NCBI GenBank assembly: GCA_031383555.1
Contig: JANMZR010000133.1
Span: 1 to 41,445, forward strand
DNA: 41,445 nucleotides
Direction of reading: 5' to 3'
Source of the DNA: JANMZR01 sp031383555
GTDB taxonomy: Bacteria > Bacteroidota > Bacteroidia > Cytophagales > Spirosomataceae
Part shown: in pieces, positions 8,683 through 15,933 of the stretch
How positions within the stretch are numbered: position 1 is the first letter of the stretch
Layout: the number at the start of each line of letters is the position of its first letter
Notes under the pieces: model-generated
What the model was told of the DNA's origin: nothing
Seen by the model: only the letters and a program-made list of their open reading frames with translations
Databases searched by the model: none
Made by a program: the position numbers and the translations under genes

Positions 8683-9072
8683 TTATTTTACTGCAGTTGC
8701 TTTCGGTAAAACCTCACCTTTGAAACTTAGTGAAATAGAACCAACAGTAGCATTACTTGTTACAGTTACATTTTTGTTGAATGCACCAGGTTTTCCTGAA
8801 CTGTCAAATGAAGCAGTTACTGAACCTGTTTTGCCAGGAAGTACCGCAGATTTAGTCCAAGAAGGAGTAGTGCAACCACATGAAGGTTGAGCATTTGAAA
8901 TAACTATTGGAGCATCACCAGTATTTGTAAACTCATAAGTATAAACCGCTTTGTCACCCTCTTTAACCTTACCGAAATCATGATTTACTTTTTTGAAAGT
9001 GATAACACCCTGTGCTGCACTTGCAAAACTAAAAGCTAAAATAGCTACGAATAGTGAGATTGTTTTTTTCAT
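8683..9072 (-). CDS. DUF1573 domain periplasmic protein
   Basis: A 129-residue protein with a signal peptide (MKKTISLFVAILAFSFASAA) and one DUF1573 domain, an ASH/MSP-like immunoglobulin fold common in Bacteroidota envelopes. Visible signatures are FKKVNHDFGKVKEGDKAVYTY, the FTNTGDAPIVISNAQPSCGC core and PGKTGSVTASFDSSGKPG. The role of DUF1573 proteins is not established; the Cys pair in SCGC is conserved in the family. The gene is monocistronic. It has the best promoter in the window: a TTTG at -33, an 18-base spacer and TAAATTTG at -7. It therefore may be well expressed. Confidence 0.9.
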   Translation of the reverse strand: MKKTISLFVAILAFSFASAAQGVITFKKVNHDFGKVKEGDKAVYTYEFTNTGDAPIVISNAQPSCGCTTPSWTKSAVLPGKTGSVTASFDSSGKPGAFNKNVTVTSNATVGSISLSFKGEVLPKATAVK

Positions 9073-9122
9073 TTTGTTGTTTAATAAATTTTGAATTGAA
9101 TTGTTTAATAAATATTTTCATT

Positions 9123-9152
9123 CAAATTTAATGAGGAAATAATTATTACAAA
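9123..9152 (-). promoter_or_regulatory. Bacteroidota-type promoter of the DUF1573 gene
   Basis: On the minus strand TTTG (9152-9149) is separated by 18 bases from TAAATTTG (9130-9123), matching the TTTG / TAnnTTTG consensus. Transcription would start near 9116, leaving a leader of about 45 bases. Confidence 0.65.
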
Positions 9153-9256
9153 AATCAATTAATATGTTTAACAAATCATTAACATATTTGAAATTTGTTA
9201 TAAATTGGATGATTTCATAGAAAATAGAAAAGATAGGTTACGATTCAGTCAGAAAT

Positions 9257-10831
9257 TTAGTTTTTATAATAATATATTTTTTCGCCTAAATGGCTAACAC
9301 TATCTAATAAGGTATATTTATTAGTTTTTTCAAGTAAAACGAGTAGATTTTTCCCGTTTTTTGGTTGATCATTTGCTTTATTTATTTGATCAGCGGATAA
9401 AAACTGGAACTTGCCAAGCTTAGTTAATACATACCAACCCTTTTTAGTGTAAATTTTTTCGGTGGTTTGGAATTCATTTGGGGGCATGTTAGTATAACTA
9501 GCTACGAACAAATACTGAAAGGCGCCATATAGTTGTATGTACACATTTTCATAATTTTTGTGAAATTTATTCATTCCATTATACATAGCTACTTGGCCAT
9601 ATTGTGCGCCTTGAGCCTGAAGCAATTTATTTTGAAGGTATTTATTTATATTGTACATACCGTTAAAAGCAAATAGCAATAATGTAATTATAATAATGGG
9701 CCCGCCAAATTTCTTTAATTTAATAAGCTCAAATAAAAAATACATTGCAATACCACTAAACAGGGGGTATAATAAAATAGAAGCTGAAGCCCTTAATGCA
9801 TGTGGGTTGTCTTTTGTAATTGCAGCCGGCAATACTGTTATTAATAGTATGGCATAGATATATTTGATGTTTATTTTTTTGTTTGATTTAAACATATAAT
9901 AAAATATAACTAATCCAAAATAGAAAAATATCAACTCTAATGTTAACCGTCTACCAATAGATAAATTATTGAACTCACCAAAGCTTAAGAAAAGATGGGT
10001 CGGGCTAAAATTGTTTAGTAAATTAAAAAAAATATTCTTTGCGTAACTTATTGTAAATGAAAATGTTACAAGCTGATCATTGGCTCTTGAGAAAAATCGT
10101 TCGGGATATAATAGTGCTGCAATTATTTGCGGGAGCGCTCCAATAATTATGGGAACAATTAAAATTAAAGTCTTTTTGATACTTAAATTAGTTTTTCGAA
10201 ACACTTCTAATCCAATAATAATTGCTAAAATAAAAAAAATAAGTTTTGTTGCTTGATAAGCATTTGTAGCTAAACCAATAGTTAATCCTAATAGAATTAA
10301 CGAGGCGTAGTTATAATTTTTTTCTGTCGCCCTTATCCATAAATAGATGGTTGTAATAATAAAAAACGGTGGTAAGGCAGTACCTTCATGGGCAAGTCTT
10401 GAAAAAATAATATGCCATGGTGAAAAGGTGGCTATTAATAAACAAACTATTCCATACATTCTGCCACCAAGTTTGGTAGCGGTAAGGAATAATAAAATAA
10501 GTGAAATAGAGCCAATAATGGCCGATGGAAGCCTTCCTGCTTCAATTGAATAGCCAAAAAATTTTATACTTATTGCCGCTAGATAGGCATACAACGGGGG
10601 GCGATTGTCAAAGTCACCAAAGGCAGTTAATATAACCGGATTTTTTTCACCCCAACGATCAGCCCCAGTTTCGCTAATACAATAGCCATCATAAATATTA
10701 GATAGTTCGTCCTGATTCACCTGCATTGGATATTTATCCAAATCATATAATCTCAGAAAAAAGCCAATAATTAATAATGCAAATATTGGTATTAAGGTTC
10801 TCTTTCTATTCGTTGAAAATAAATTATCCAT
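9257..10831 (-). CDS. GT39-like membrane glycosyltransferase (ArnT/PMT superfamily)
   Basis: A 524-residue protein with about a dozen hydrophobic helices and the layout of GT-C glycosyltransferases of the ArnT/PMT (GT39) group, which transfer sugars from polyprenyl-phosphate donors to acceptors outside the inner membrane. The first periplasmic loop carries NQDELSNIYDGY (D41/E42, the acidic pair expected after helix 1). GDFDNRPPLYAYLAAISIKFFGYSIEAGRLPS follows with the usual RxP motifs. The C-terminal ~120 residues form a soluble domain. The acceptor is unknown. It lies about 210 bp downstream of the thiamine pyrophosphokinase gene on the same strand; that gap makes co-transcription doubtful. 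Confidence 0.82.
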   Translation of the reverse strand: MDNLFSTNRKRTLIPIFALLIIGFFLRLYDLDKYPMQVNQDELSNIYDGYCISETGADRWGEKNPVILTAFGDFDNRPPLYAYLAAISIKFFGYSIEAGRLPSAIIGSISLILLFLTATKLGGRMYGIVCLLIATFSPWHIIFSRLAHEGTALPPFFIITTIYLWIRATEKNYNYASLILLGLTIGLATNAYQATKLIFFILAIIIGLEVFRKTNLSIKKTLILIVPIIIGALPQIIAALLYPERFFSRANDQLVTFSFTISYAKNIFFNLLNNFSPTHLFLSFGEFNNLSIGRRLTLELIFFYFGLVIFYYMFKSNKKINIKYIYAILLITVLPAAITKDNPHALRASASILLYPLFSGIAMYFLFELIKLKKFGGPIIIITLLLFAFNGMYNINKYLQNKLLQAQGAQYGQVAMYNGMNKFHKNYENVYIQLYGAFQYLFVASYTNMPPNEFQTTEKIYTKKGWYVLTKLGKFQFLSADQINKANDQPKNGKNLLVLLEKTNKYTLLDSVSHLGEKIYYYKN

Positions 10832-11038
10832 GATGAAAAATTTATTGATAAATAATCATAATCTATTTAAAATAGAATATTTAATGCTGCATTCTTAATT
10901 CAGCAAAATCAGTACCAGTATTTTGGGCATGGAAAAATATTTTATATATTCAATGATTTTTACAATCAAAATTGAATATTTCACAATGTTTCTTGAGAAA
11001 TTTTAGGTTGTTGAGGATTTATTAATGGATTGAAAGGA

Positions 11039-11701
11039 TTAATCCCAGCATTCCATTATAAGTAGTTCCCCCGATTTAATTGTTATTTTTACAAATCCAT
11101 CTTCATCAGATTCATTGGAATTGCCGGTGCGAAAGCCAAGTTTAAGCGATTCATTTATGAGGTTGTATTTTAGCCCAGAAGTAGAAATATCCACCACTTC
11201 TCCAATTGGAATTAGTGAAATTGGCGAGCCTTTTGGGTACCACTTTTCAAATGTATTAATAATAGGGAATATATGTGAGTGATTGTCAATTAATACCAGT
11301 TTTATTTTGTTTTTGTACCTTACAATATTTGTCATATTGGTAATAGAATGATCAGATCGCTTGCCTGTAGCCCATATTATGTTTGCAGCTTTATGCCCTT
11401 TTTCTATTAAATACTCAATTGCTTTTTCTAAATCTGTTTTTTCTTGATCTGGCATATAAACAACCTGAATGTCAGTCTGTTGAGATAAAACATTTTCTAA
11501 ATTGAGGTTTCTGTCAAAATCTCCCAAAAGCACGTCAACTTTAATACCTTTATCTAATACTTTTTGAATAGCACCATCTAATACTACTATAAATGGTGAC
11601 CACTCCAAAAGTTGACCCAATATATCAGCATTGCACTCTTCGCCGTTAGCAATAATTAGAGCAGGTTCTTGATCGTCACGAATTATATGATGGCTTGACA
11701 T
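11039..11701 (-). CDS. Thiamine pyrophosphokinase
   Basis: A 220-residue protein resembling thiamine pyrophosphokinase, which transfers pyrophosphate from ATP to thiamine to make thiamine diphosphate. Recognisable segments: LIIANGEECN near the start, VVLDGAIQKVLDKGIKVDVLLGDFD (the Gly-Asp-Phe/Leu-Asp metal-binding motif), YMPDQEKTDLEKAIEYL (the conserved Asp-x-x-Lys-T-D-x-x-K-A substrate motif), and ATGKRSDHSITNM (the G-x-R-x-D-H motif). The C-terminal beta domain, with ISLIPIG and TSGLKYNL, binds the thiamine. It is the third gene of a moaC / mobA-like / thiamine pyrophosphokinase set, 43 bp after the middle gene. Salvage of thiamine into its cofactor is the expected role. Confidence 0.88.
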   Translation of the reverse strand: MSSHHIIRDDQEPALIIANGEECNADILGQLLEWSPFIVVLDGAIQKVLDKGIKVDVLLGDFDRNLNLENVLSQQTDIQVVYMPDQEKTDLEKAIEYLIEKGHKAANIIWATGKRSDHSITNMTNIVRYKNKIKLVLIDNHSHIFPIINTFEKWYPKGSPISLIPIGEVVDISTSGLKYNLINESLKLGFRTGNSNESDEDGFVKITIKSGELLIMECWD

Positions 11702-11744
11702 TAATTATTTATTGTGTATTTTGTGTTTTTGTAAATGGAAAATT

Positions 11745-12848
11745 CTAGACAAATTTAGGGCTTAAATTTATTATTGCCCTTTCATATTCCTCTTGATTAT
11801 TAACGTTTTGTAATTCAATGGGTTGGCTATTCCTAATCAGCTCTATGTCCGAATTAATTAAAGTTTTTCGAGGGCAATCGTATCCAAATGCAAGCATTTG
11901 CAATAATTTAGCATAGGCTTTTGGCTCCCAAATAGTTATGAGTGGTTCGGGCAATTCATTCTCGGGGCTTTTGAATGCTGTGGCGATTTTTGACGTATTA
12001 CGTTCATTAACAAGCTGTTCTATTGATTTTTCTGTTAAAAAAGGCATGTCACATGCAATTGTTAGCCAAGCAGAATCAGGGTATTTTTGAAATGCCGATA
12101 ATATACCACCCATCGGCCCAATACCTAAAAAACTGTCTTGAATATAGTCTTGTGTTGACGTTTCAATTTGACTTTCATTTAATGAGTGGAATACCTTTTC
12201 GCAGTATTTATTTAATAATGCAAATGCATATTCTTTTTGATTTTGCTGCCCATGGTACTTCAAATCTCCCTTATCGAAGCCCATTCTTGTACTTTTTCCA
12301 CCAGCTAAAACTAACCCAAATAAAGGCGGAATATTCGTTAAAAATTTATTTTCAATTATACTAAAGATTTCTTTTTCTTCTTCTAATTTTAAAATCGGAG
12401 GTATCTTTTCACCAAAATGTATTTTCAAAAATTCTGGAATTTCAGACTCACTTGTAACTATTAAAACAACATCTGTTAATTTTTCTAATTTCTGATCTAA
12501 CGGTTTTCGTGAATCAATAAATATTATCTGTTTTTTGCCCAAAAAATGGTTCCCATTTACTAAAGTCAGGTCACAATTTTCAAAATATATTTTGTTGTCA
12601 AATGAATTAATAATATGACTATCAATTCTTTGAAAGTTAATTTTATCAGTATATTTTGTGAAAGTTTCCAAACTTTCTTCAGCTTTATGGTCAGCCTCTA
12701 CTATCGCAAATCGTTTATTTGGAAATTGGTCAATTACTTTATTGAAAAATATTTTTATTTCAGTACAAGGTAGGCCCAATATGGCAACTTCGTTTCTTGA
12801 GAAATTCCCAAATTGGGCTTTGGTAATATTTGAATGTTTTTGATGCAT
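11745..12848 (-). CDS. MobA-like molybdenum cofactor guanylyltransferase with extra N-terminal domain
   Basis: A 367-residue protein in two parts. Residues ~176-367 are a MobA-type nucleotidyltransferase: LAGGKSTRMGFDKG at 181-194 (GTP-binding loop), GPMGGILSA at 244-252 and CDMPF at 266-270 (metal-binding Asp). MobA joins GMP to molybdopterin to give the guanine dinucleotide cofactor. Residues 1-170 have an alpha/beta order reminiscent of MobB, with VAILGLPCTEIKIFF where a P-loop would be, but there is no GKS/GKT, so nucleotide binding through a Walker A is not expected. Its start is 10 bp after the moaC stop, indicating one operon. Cytidylyltransferase (MocA) activity cannot be excluded. 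Confidence 0.82.
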   Translation of the reverse strand: MHQKHSNITKAQFGNFSRNEVAILGLPCTEIKIFFNKVIDQFPNKRFAIVEADHKAEESLETFTKYTDKINFQRIDSHIINSFDNKIYFENCDLTLVNGNHFLGKKQIIFIDSRKPLDQKLEKLTDVVLIVTSESEIPEFLKIHFGEKIPPILKLEEEKEIFSIIENKFLTNIPPLFGLVLAGGKSTRMGFDKGDLKYHGQQNQKEYAFALLNKYCEKVFHSLNESQIETSTQDYIQDSFLGIGPMGGILSAFQKYPDSAWLTIACDMPFLTEKSIEQLVNERNTSKIATAFKSPENELPEPLITIWEPKAYAKLLQMLAFGYDCPRKTLINSDIELIRNSQPIELQNVNNQEEYERAIINLSPKFV

Positions 12849-12858
12849 TATTGAAGTA

Positions 12859-13338
12859 CTATTTCGTTAAGTAGTCAGATTTTCCTCCCCTTTTTTCAAT
12901 TAACTTTGTTTCTTTTATCACAATATCATGGCTAAATGCCTTACACATATCATAAACGGTAAGTGCAGCCACAGAGGCACCTACCAATGCTTCCATTTCA
13001 ACGCCAGTTTTGGCGGTCAGGCTACATACGCATGTTATTAATATTTCATTATTATTTATTTCTATTTCAAATTTGCAAGAATCGAGGCCCAACGGATGGC
13101 AAAGGGGTATCAAATCGGAAGTGCGTTTGGCAGCCATGGTGCCGGCTAATATTGCTGTTTGAAATACTGCACCTTTTTTGGTTTGAATGTCACCGTTAGC
13201 CAAATTTTGCATTATTATGTCGGTCAATACAACAATACTTTGTGCTTTGGCAATTCGTTTAGTAATGGTTTTATCCGAAACATCAACCATTGTTGGATTT
13301 GATTTTTCATCTAAATGGGAAAACATATTATCGTTCAT
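12859..13338 (-). CDS. moaC: Cyclic pyranopterin monophosphate synthase MoaC
   Basis: A 159-residue protein of normal MoaC length. MoaC, with MoaA, converts GTP (via 3',8-cyclo-GTP) to cyclic pyranopterin monophosphate, the first stage of molybdenum cofactor synthesis. The family motifs are all present: NPTMVDVSDK near residues 14-23, LCHPL at 79-83, TGVEMEAL at 111-118, YDMCKA at 129-134 and the C-terminal KRGGKSDY at 149-156. The ATG at 13338 gives the expected N-terminus (MNDNMFSHLDEK). It is the first gene of the cofactor operon, and a -7-like box for it lies in the palindrome upstream. Its partner MoaA and the other cofactor genes are not in the window. Confidence 0.96.
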   Translation of the reverse strand: MNDNMFSHLDEKSNPTMVDVSDKTITKRIAKAQSIVVLTDIIMQNLANGDIQTKKGAVFQTAILAGTMAAKRTSDLIPLCHPLGLDSCKFEIEINNNEILITCVCSLTAKTGVEMEALVGASVAALTVYDMCKAFSHDIVIKETKLIEKRGGKSDYLTK

Positions 13339-13345
13339 TTTTACA

Positions 13346-13361
13346 ATCTTTGTACAAAGAT
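13346..13361. promoter_or_regulatory. 16-bp palindrome with overlapping divergent -7 boxes
   Basis: ATCTTTGTACAAAGAT is a perfect 16-bp palindrome between moaC (-) and the DxDD protein gene (+). On the minus strand it contributes TATCTTTG (13362-13355), an exact TAnnTTTG -7 box 17 bp before the moaC ATG. On the plus strand AATCTTTG (13345-13352) matches at all but one position. It could be two abutting promoters or an operator for a dimeric regulator. No clear -33 TTTG is seen on either side. Confidence 0.45.
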
Positions 13362-13382
13362 AAATTTATTACGGTTTTTTGT

Positions 13383-14477
13383 ATGGGAAAAAGCACAAAT
13401 TCTGAGCTAGAAGATGAAATTATTAATAGAATCCAATTTATACAGGATTCCGCAAATACAAAATATTGGAAAGCGGGTATTTTCCCAAACTTTCGTTTTA
13501 ATAATTATTGGTTTTATCACCGAAAAGACAATTCTATATTTTATACGGCTTCAATTGTGTACATATTACAAGAAATTTCACCTAAACTTTCTGAAAATAA
13601 CCAAGAAATTGCTAGAAACATTATTAAGAAGGCTATAATCAATTACCCAGATTACCAAAACAAAGATGGCCTCCAGACCTATAATTTTTATCCAACTAAG
13701 CCAACCAAACATTTTGCTAATGGACTTATATTCAGACACTTTAAGCACTTTCAATTGCCTGATGATGCGGATGATACGTCTTTAATTTACTTAACAAATA
13801 ATTCAAATGCAACTGAAGTTTCTTGGCTTCAAAATAAACTGTCAGCACATGCAAACAAACCAAGTAAAAGTATAACGGCAATAAGTGAAGAGAATGACAA
13901 TCTAATAGCTTATTCAACTTGGTTTGGCAAAAACATGCCAATTGAGTTTGATGTAATCGTTCATACTAACATATTATTGGCATTATTAACTTTTAAGGTT
14001 GATTTAAATGCTAATAGTTTGGCAAGTTGGGAATATATTAAAAAGTCAATAATTTCATTAGAATTCAAATCGAAACCTTTCAAAGTGACGCATAATTATG
14101 CCAATTCAATAGTAATTGTATACCATGTGGTAAGGCTTTTATCGAAATTTAAGTTACCTGATAACGAACTTGTCCTAAAAATAATTCAGAGTTATTTATG
14201 GGAACAATATTCAAAAAGGAATCTAAATTCAATTGAAATGGCAATGGTAATATCGTCGTTATCAAAACTTAATGTAAATATTGAACTTTCAGAATTTGAT
14301 AAAAGGATTTTCAAAAAAGCAAAAAAATACTCCTTTTTTTTAGCGGGAATGCTAAGTGCATTTCACAATAAAATAGTTCAGAGGGTGGCGCCATTCCGAT
14401 TTTTTCATATTAGATGGCAATGTGAAGCACATAGTTTAGCCATATATTTGGAGGCATTGACAAGTGTAAAAAAATAA
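13383..14477 (+). CDS. Putative alpha/alpha-barrel protein with class II terpene cyclase-like DxDD motif
   Basis: A 364-residue soluble protein counted from ATG 13383. Upstream in-frame codons overlap moaC and are unlikely to be translated. No exact family is recognised. It is almost entirely helical, with paired hydrophobic helices resembling the (alpha/alpha)6 barrel of terpenoid cyclases and prenyltransferases. LPDDADDTS at residues 125-133 contains D-A-D-D (128-131) followed by T-S, close to the DxDD(T/S) acid motif of class II terpene cyclases (squalene-hopene and copalyl-diphosphate type). The C-terminus RWQCEAHSLAIYLEAL resembles the end of a barrel repeat. No QW repeats or class I DDxxD are seen. 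There is no signal peptide. It is divergent from moaC; cyclase function is inference. Confidence 0.55.
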   Translation: MGKSTNSELEDEIINRIQFIQDSANTKYWKAGIFPNFRFNNYWFYHRKDNSIFYTASIVYILQEISPKLSENNQEIARNIIKKAIINYPDYQNKDGLQTYNFYPTKPTKHFANGLIFRHFKHFQLPDDADDTSLIYLTNNSNATEVSWLQNKLSAHANKPSKSITAISEENDNLIAYSTWFGKNMPIEFDVIVHTNILLALLTFKVDLNANSLASWEYIKKSIISLEFKSKPFKVTHNYANSIVIVYHVVRLLSKFKLPDNELVLKIIQSYLWEQYSKRNLNSIEMAMVISSLSKLNVNIELSEFDKRIFKKAKKYSFFLAGMLSAFHNKIVQRVAPFRFFHIRWQCEAHSLAIYLEALTSVKK

Positions 14478-14516
14478 GTTATTGGCAATTATTTTTTTAT
14501 TAGTTCTAAGGCGAAA

Positions 14517-14550
14517 AAAAATACCTAGCTTTTTAAAGCTAAGTATTTTT
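14517..14550. terminator. Bidirectional terminator hairpin
   Basis: A 16-bp stem with one mismatch (14517-14532 AAAAATACCTAGCTTT pairing with 14535-14550 AAAGCTAAGTATTTTT) sits between the convergent DxDD gene and YtxH-like gene, with A/T runs at both ends. A second, weaker inverted repeat (AACTCAAA...TTTGAGTT) follows at about 14558-14583. Confidence 0.8.
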
Positions 14551-14603
14551 CACCAATAACTCAAAATTAGCACAATTTGAGTTCGAAAATCAGTAGAAAC
14601 AAG

Positions 14604-14909
14604 TTAAGCTTGTGGCTCAACTGGAGGTGCTTCCGATTTCTTCGATAAGTTAGCAAAAATATCTTTAATGATATTTTCAGCCTCAGGGAAACGCTCTTTT
14701 AACATTTCTGAACCTTCTGTCTTGAGTTTTTCGAAATACTCAGGGGCATTAGCTATTGCTTCCTCTGCTTCCGTTTTTAAATTTGTACCTTTCTCTTTTA
14801 GGTCGTTTAAAAACTTTTCACCTTCTTCAGTTTGTAGATATTTGTTAAGTGCCACACCTGCAGCAGCGCCTAAAATAAATGTTGCTAAATGTTTTGCTGT
14901 AACGCTCAT
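14604..14909 (-). CDS. YtxH-domain small protein
   Basis: A 101-residue protein of the YtxH family. It starts with a short hydrophobic segment, HLATFILGAAAGVALNKYLQ, carrying the glycine-rich pattern typical of the family, then a charged amphipathic helix (TEEGEKFLNDLKEKGTNLK and further), and ends with a Pro/Glu tail (EAPPVEPQA). Such proteins are probably inner-membrane-anchored with a cytoplasmic or periplasmic helix, and are often linked with stress. Their biochemical role is unknown. It is a single gene with a bidirectional terminator downstream. Confidence 0.85.
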   Translation of the reverse strand: MSVTAKHLATFILGAAAGVALNKYLQTEEGEKFLNDLKEKGTNLKTEAEEAIANAPEYFEKLKTEGSEMLKERFPEAENIIKDIFANLSKKSEAPPVEPQA

Positions 14910-15175
14910 ATTTTTTTTTGTTTAAATTTTATTTTAAATATAAATTAATTTTTAAATTAATATTTCAATTTGGGATAAAGAACCATTTATGAGGATGAAA
15001 TCAATAAATTAATGTATTAATATTTTATTTTTTTGTATTTTTAGTTAAATTTCGAAATTAAAAGTTAAATTTATTTTTAAATACTTATTCGACATTTATT
15101 ATTTAACTCATGCCTAATGAGTTATTATAAAGGTGATTCAGATAAAAATATATTAAAAAAAGTGTTTTAACTTTT

Positions 15176-15724
15176 ATGACAAAATTAACACATGGAGTCC
15201 TTCTTATAGCTGAACCATTTATGGGAGATTCAAATTTTGAGAGGTCAGTAATCTTGTTGTGTGAACACAATTCGCAAGGCTCATTTGGCTTTGTTTTAAA
15301 CCAAACATCAGAACTTCAGTTAGGGGACTTGATAAAAAATAATGTTTATCCTGATATTACTGTGAATTTTGGCGGACCAGTTCAAAGAGATACTTTACAT
15401 TTTTTGCATACAGTACCGGATAAGGTTCCAGGTGGACTAGAAATTCAAAATAATCTATATTGGGGAGGCGATTTTGATAAAATGTTAGAAAAATTAAACC
15501 TAGGCTTGATTGCTACAAACGATATTAAGTTTTTTATTGGCTACTCAGGATGGGGCGAAGGCCAACTTGAATTAGAAATCAAACGAAATTCTTGGATTGT
15601 CTCAAAATCAAGTAGCAATAATATTATGAAAAACTCCAAGGAATATTGGAGAGAAAGTCTAAAAGAAATGGGTGGCGACTTTAAAGTAATGGCTAATTAT
15701 CCTACTGATCCTCGATTAAATTGA
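15176..15724 (+). CDS. YqgE/AlgH family protein (UPF0301)
   Basis: A 182-residue cytoplasmic protein of the YqgE/AlgH family. Diagnostic segments are GVLLIAEPFMGDSNFERSVI at residues 7-26, GSFGFVLNQ, FGGPVQRDTLHFLH and the GYSGWGEGQLELEIKRNSW stretch near the C-terminus. The function is not established; AlgH in Pseudomonas was linked to alginate regulation, but the family is broadly conserved and may have a different basic role. The start ATG at 15176 gives the standard short N-terminus. It stands alone between two minus-strand genes, with a 266-bp very A+T-rich upstream gap. Confidence 0.94.
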   Translation: MTKLTHGVLLIAEPFMGDSNFERSVILLCEHNSQGSFGFVLNQTSELQLGDLIKNNVYPDITVNFGGPVQRDTLHFLHTVPDKVPGGLEIQNNLYWGGDFDKMLEKLNLGLIATNDIKFFIGYSGWGEGQLELEIKRNSWIVSKSSSNNIMKNSKEYWRESLKEMGGDFKVMANYPTDPRLN

Positions 15725-15859
15725 GTTTATAGGACTGCAATAATATTATAAAAATGCACTATTTTCATAATAGGAGATAGGATGTTTTTCTTGCCAGATC
15801 ATTTTTTGAATTCTATTTAAATTTGAAAGATTTTATCCCTTATGATTCCAATTAGAGTT

Positions 15860-15886
15860 TAGCAGAGTTCATCCAAAGTTCTGCTA
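15860..15886. repeat. Short inverted repeat upstream of the haloperoxidase terminator
   Basis: TAGCAGA (15860-15866) and TCTGCTA (15880-15886) form a 7-bp stem with a 13-base loop between the convergent YqgE and haloperoxidase-like genes. It may be an accessory transcript-end structure. Confidence 0.4.
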
Positions 15887-15892
15887 CCAAAA

Positions 15893-15909
15893 CAGCCTTC
15901 CAAAGGCTG
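15893..15909 (-). terminator. Terminator of the haloperoxidase-like gene
   Basis: CAGCCTT and AAGGCTG form a 7-bp stem with a 3-base loop; on the minus strand it is followed by TTTT. It lies about 25 bp after the gene's stop codon. Confidence 0.6.
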
Positions 15910-15933
15910 AATTTCAAATAATAATAAGAAAAA

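Noticed and set aside
13290..13382. Upstream extension of the DxDD protein
   Set aside because: The first 31 codons overlap moaC and cross its promoter; ATG 13383 is the natural start.
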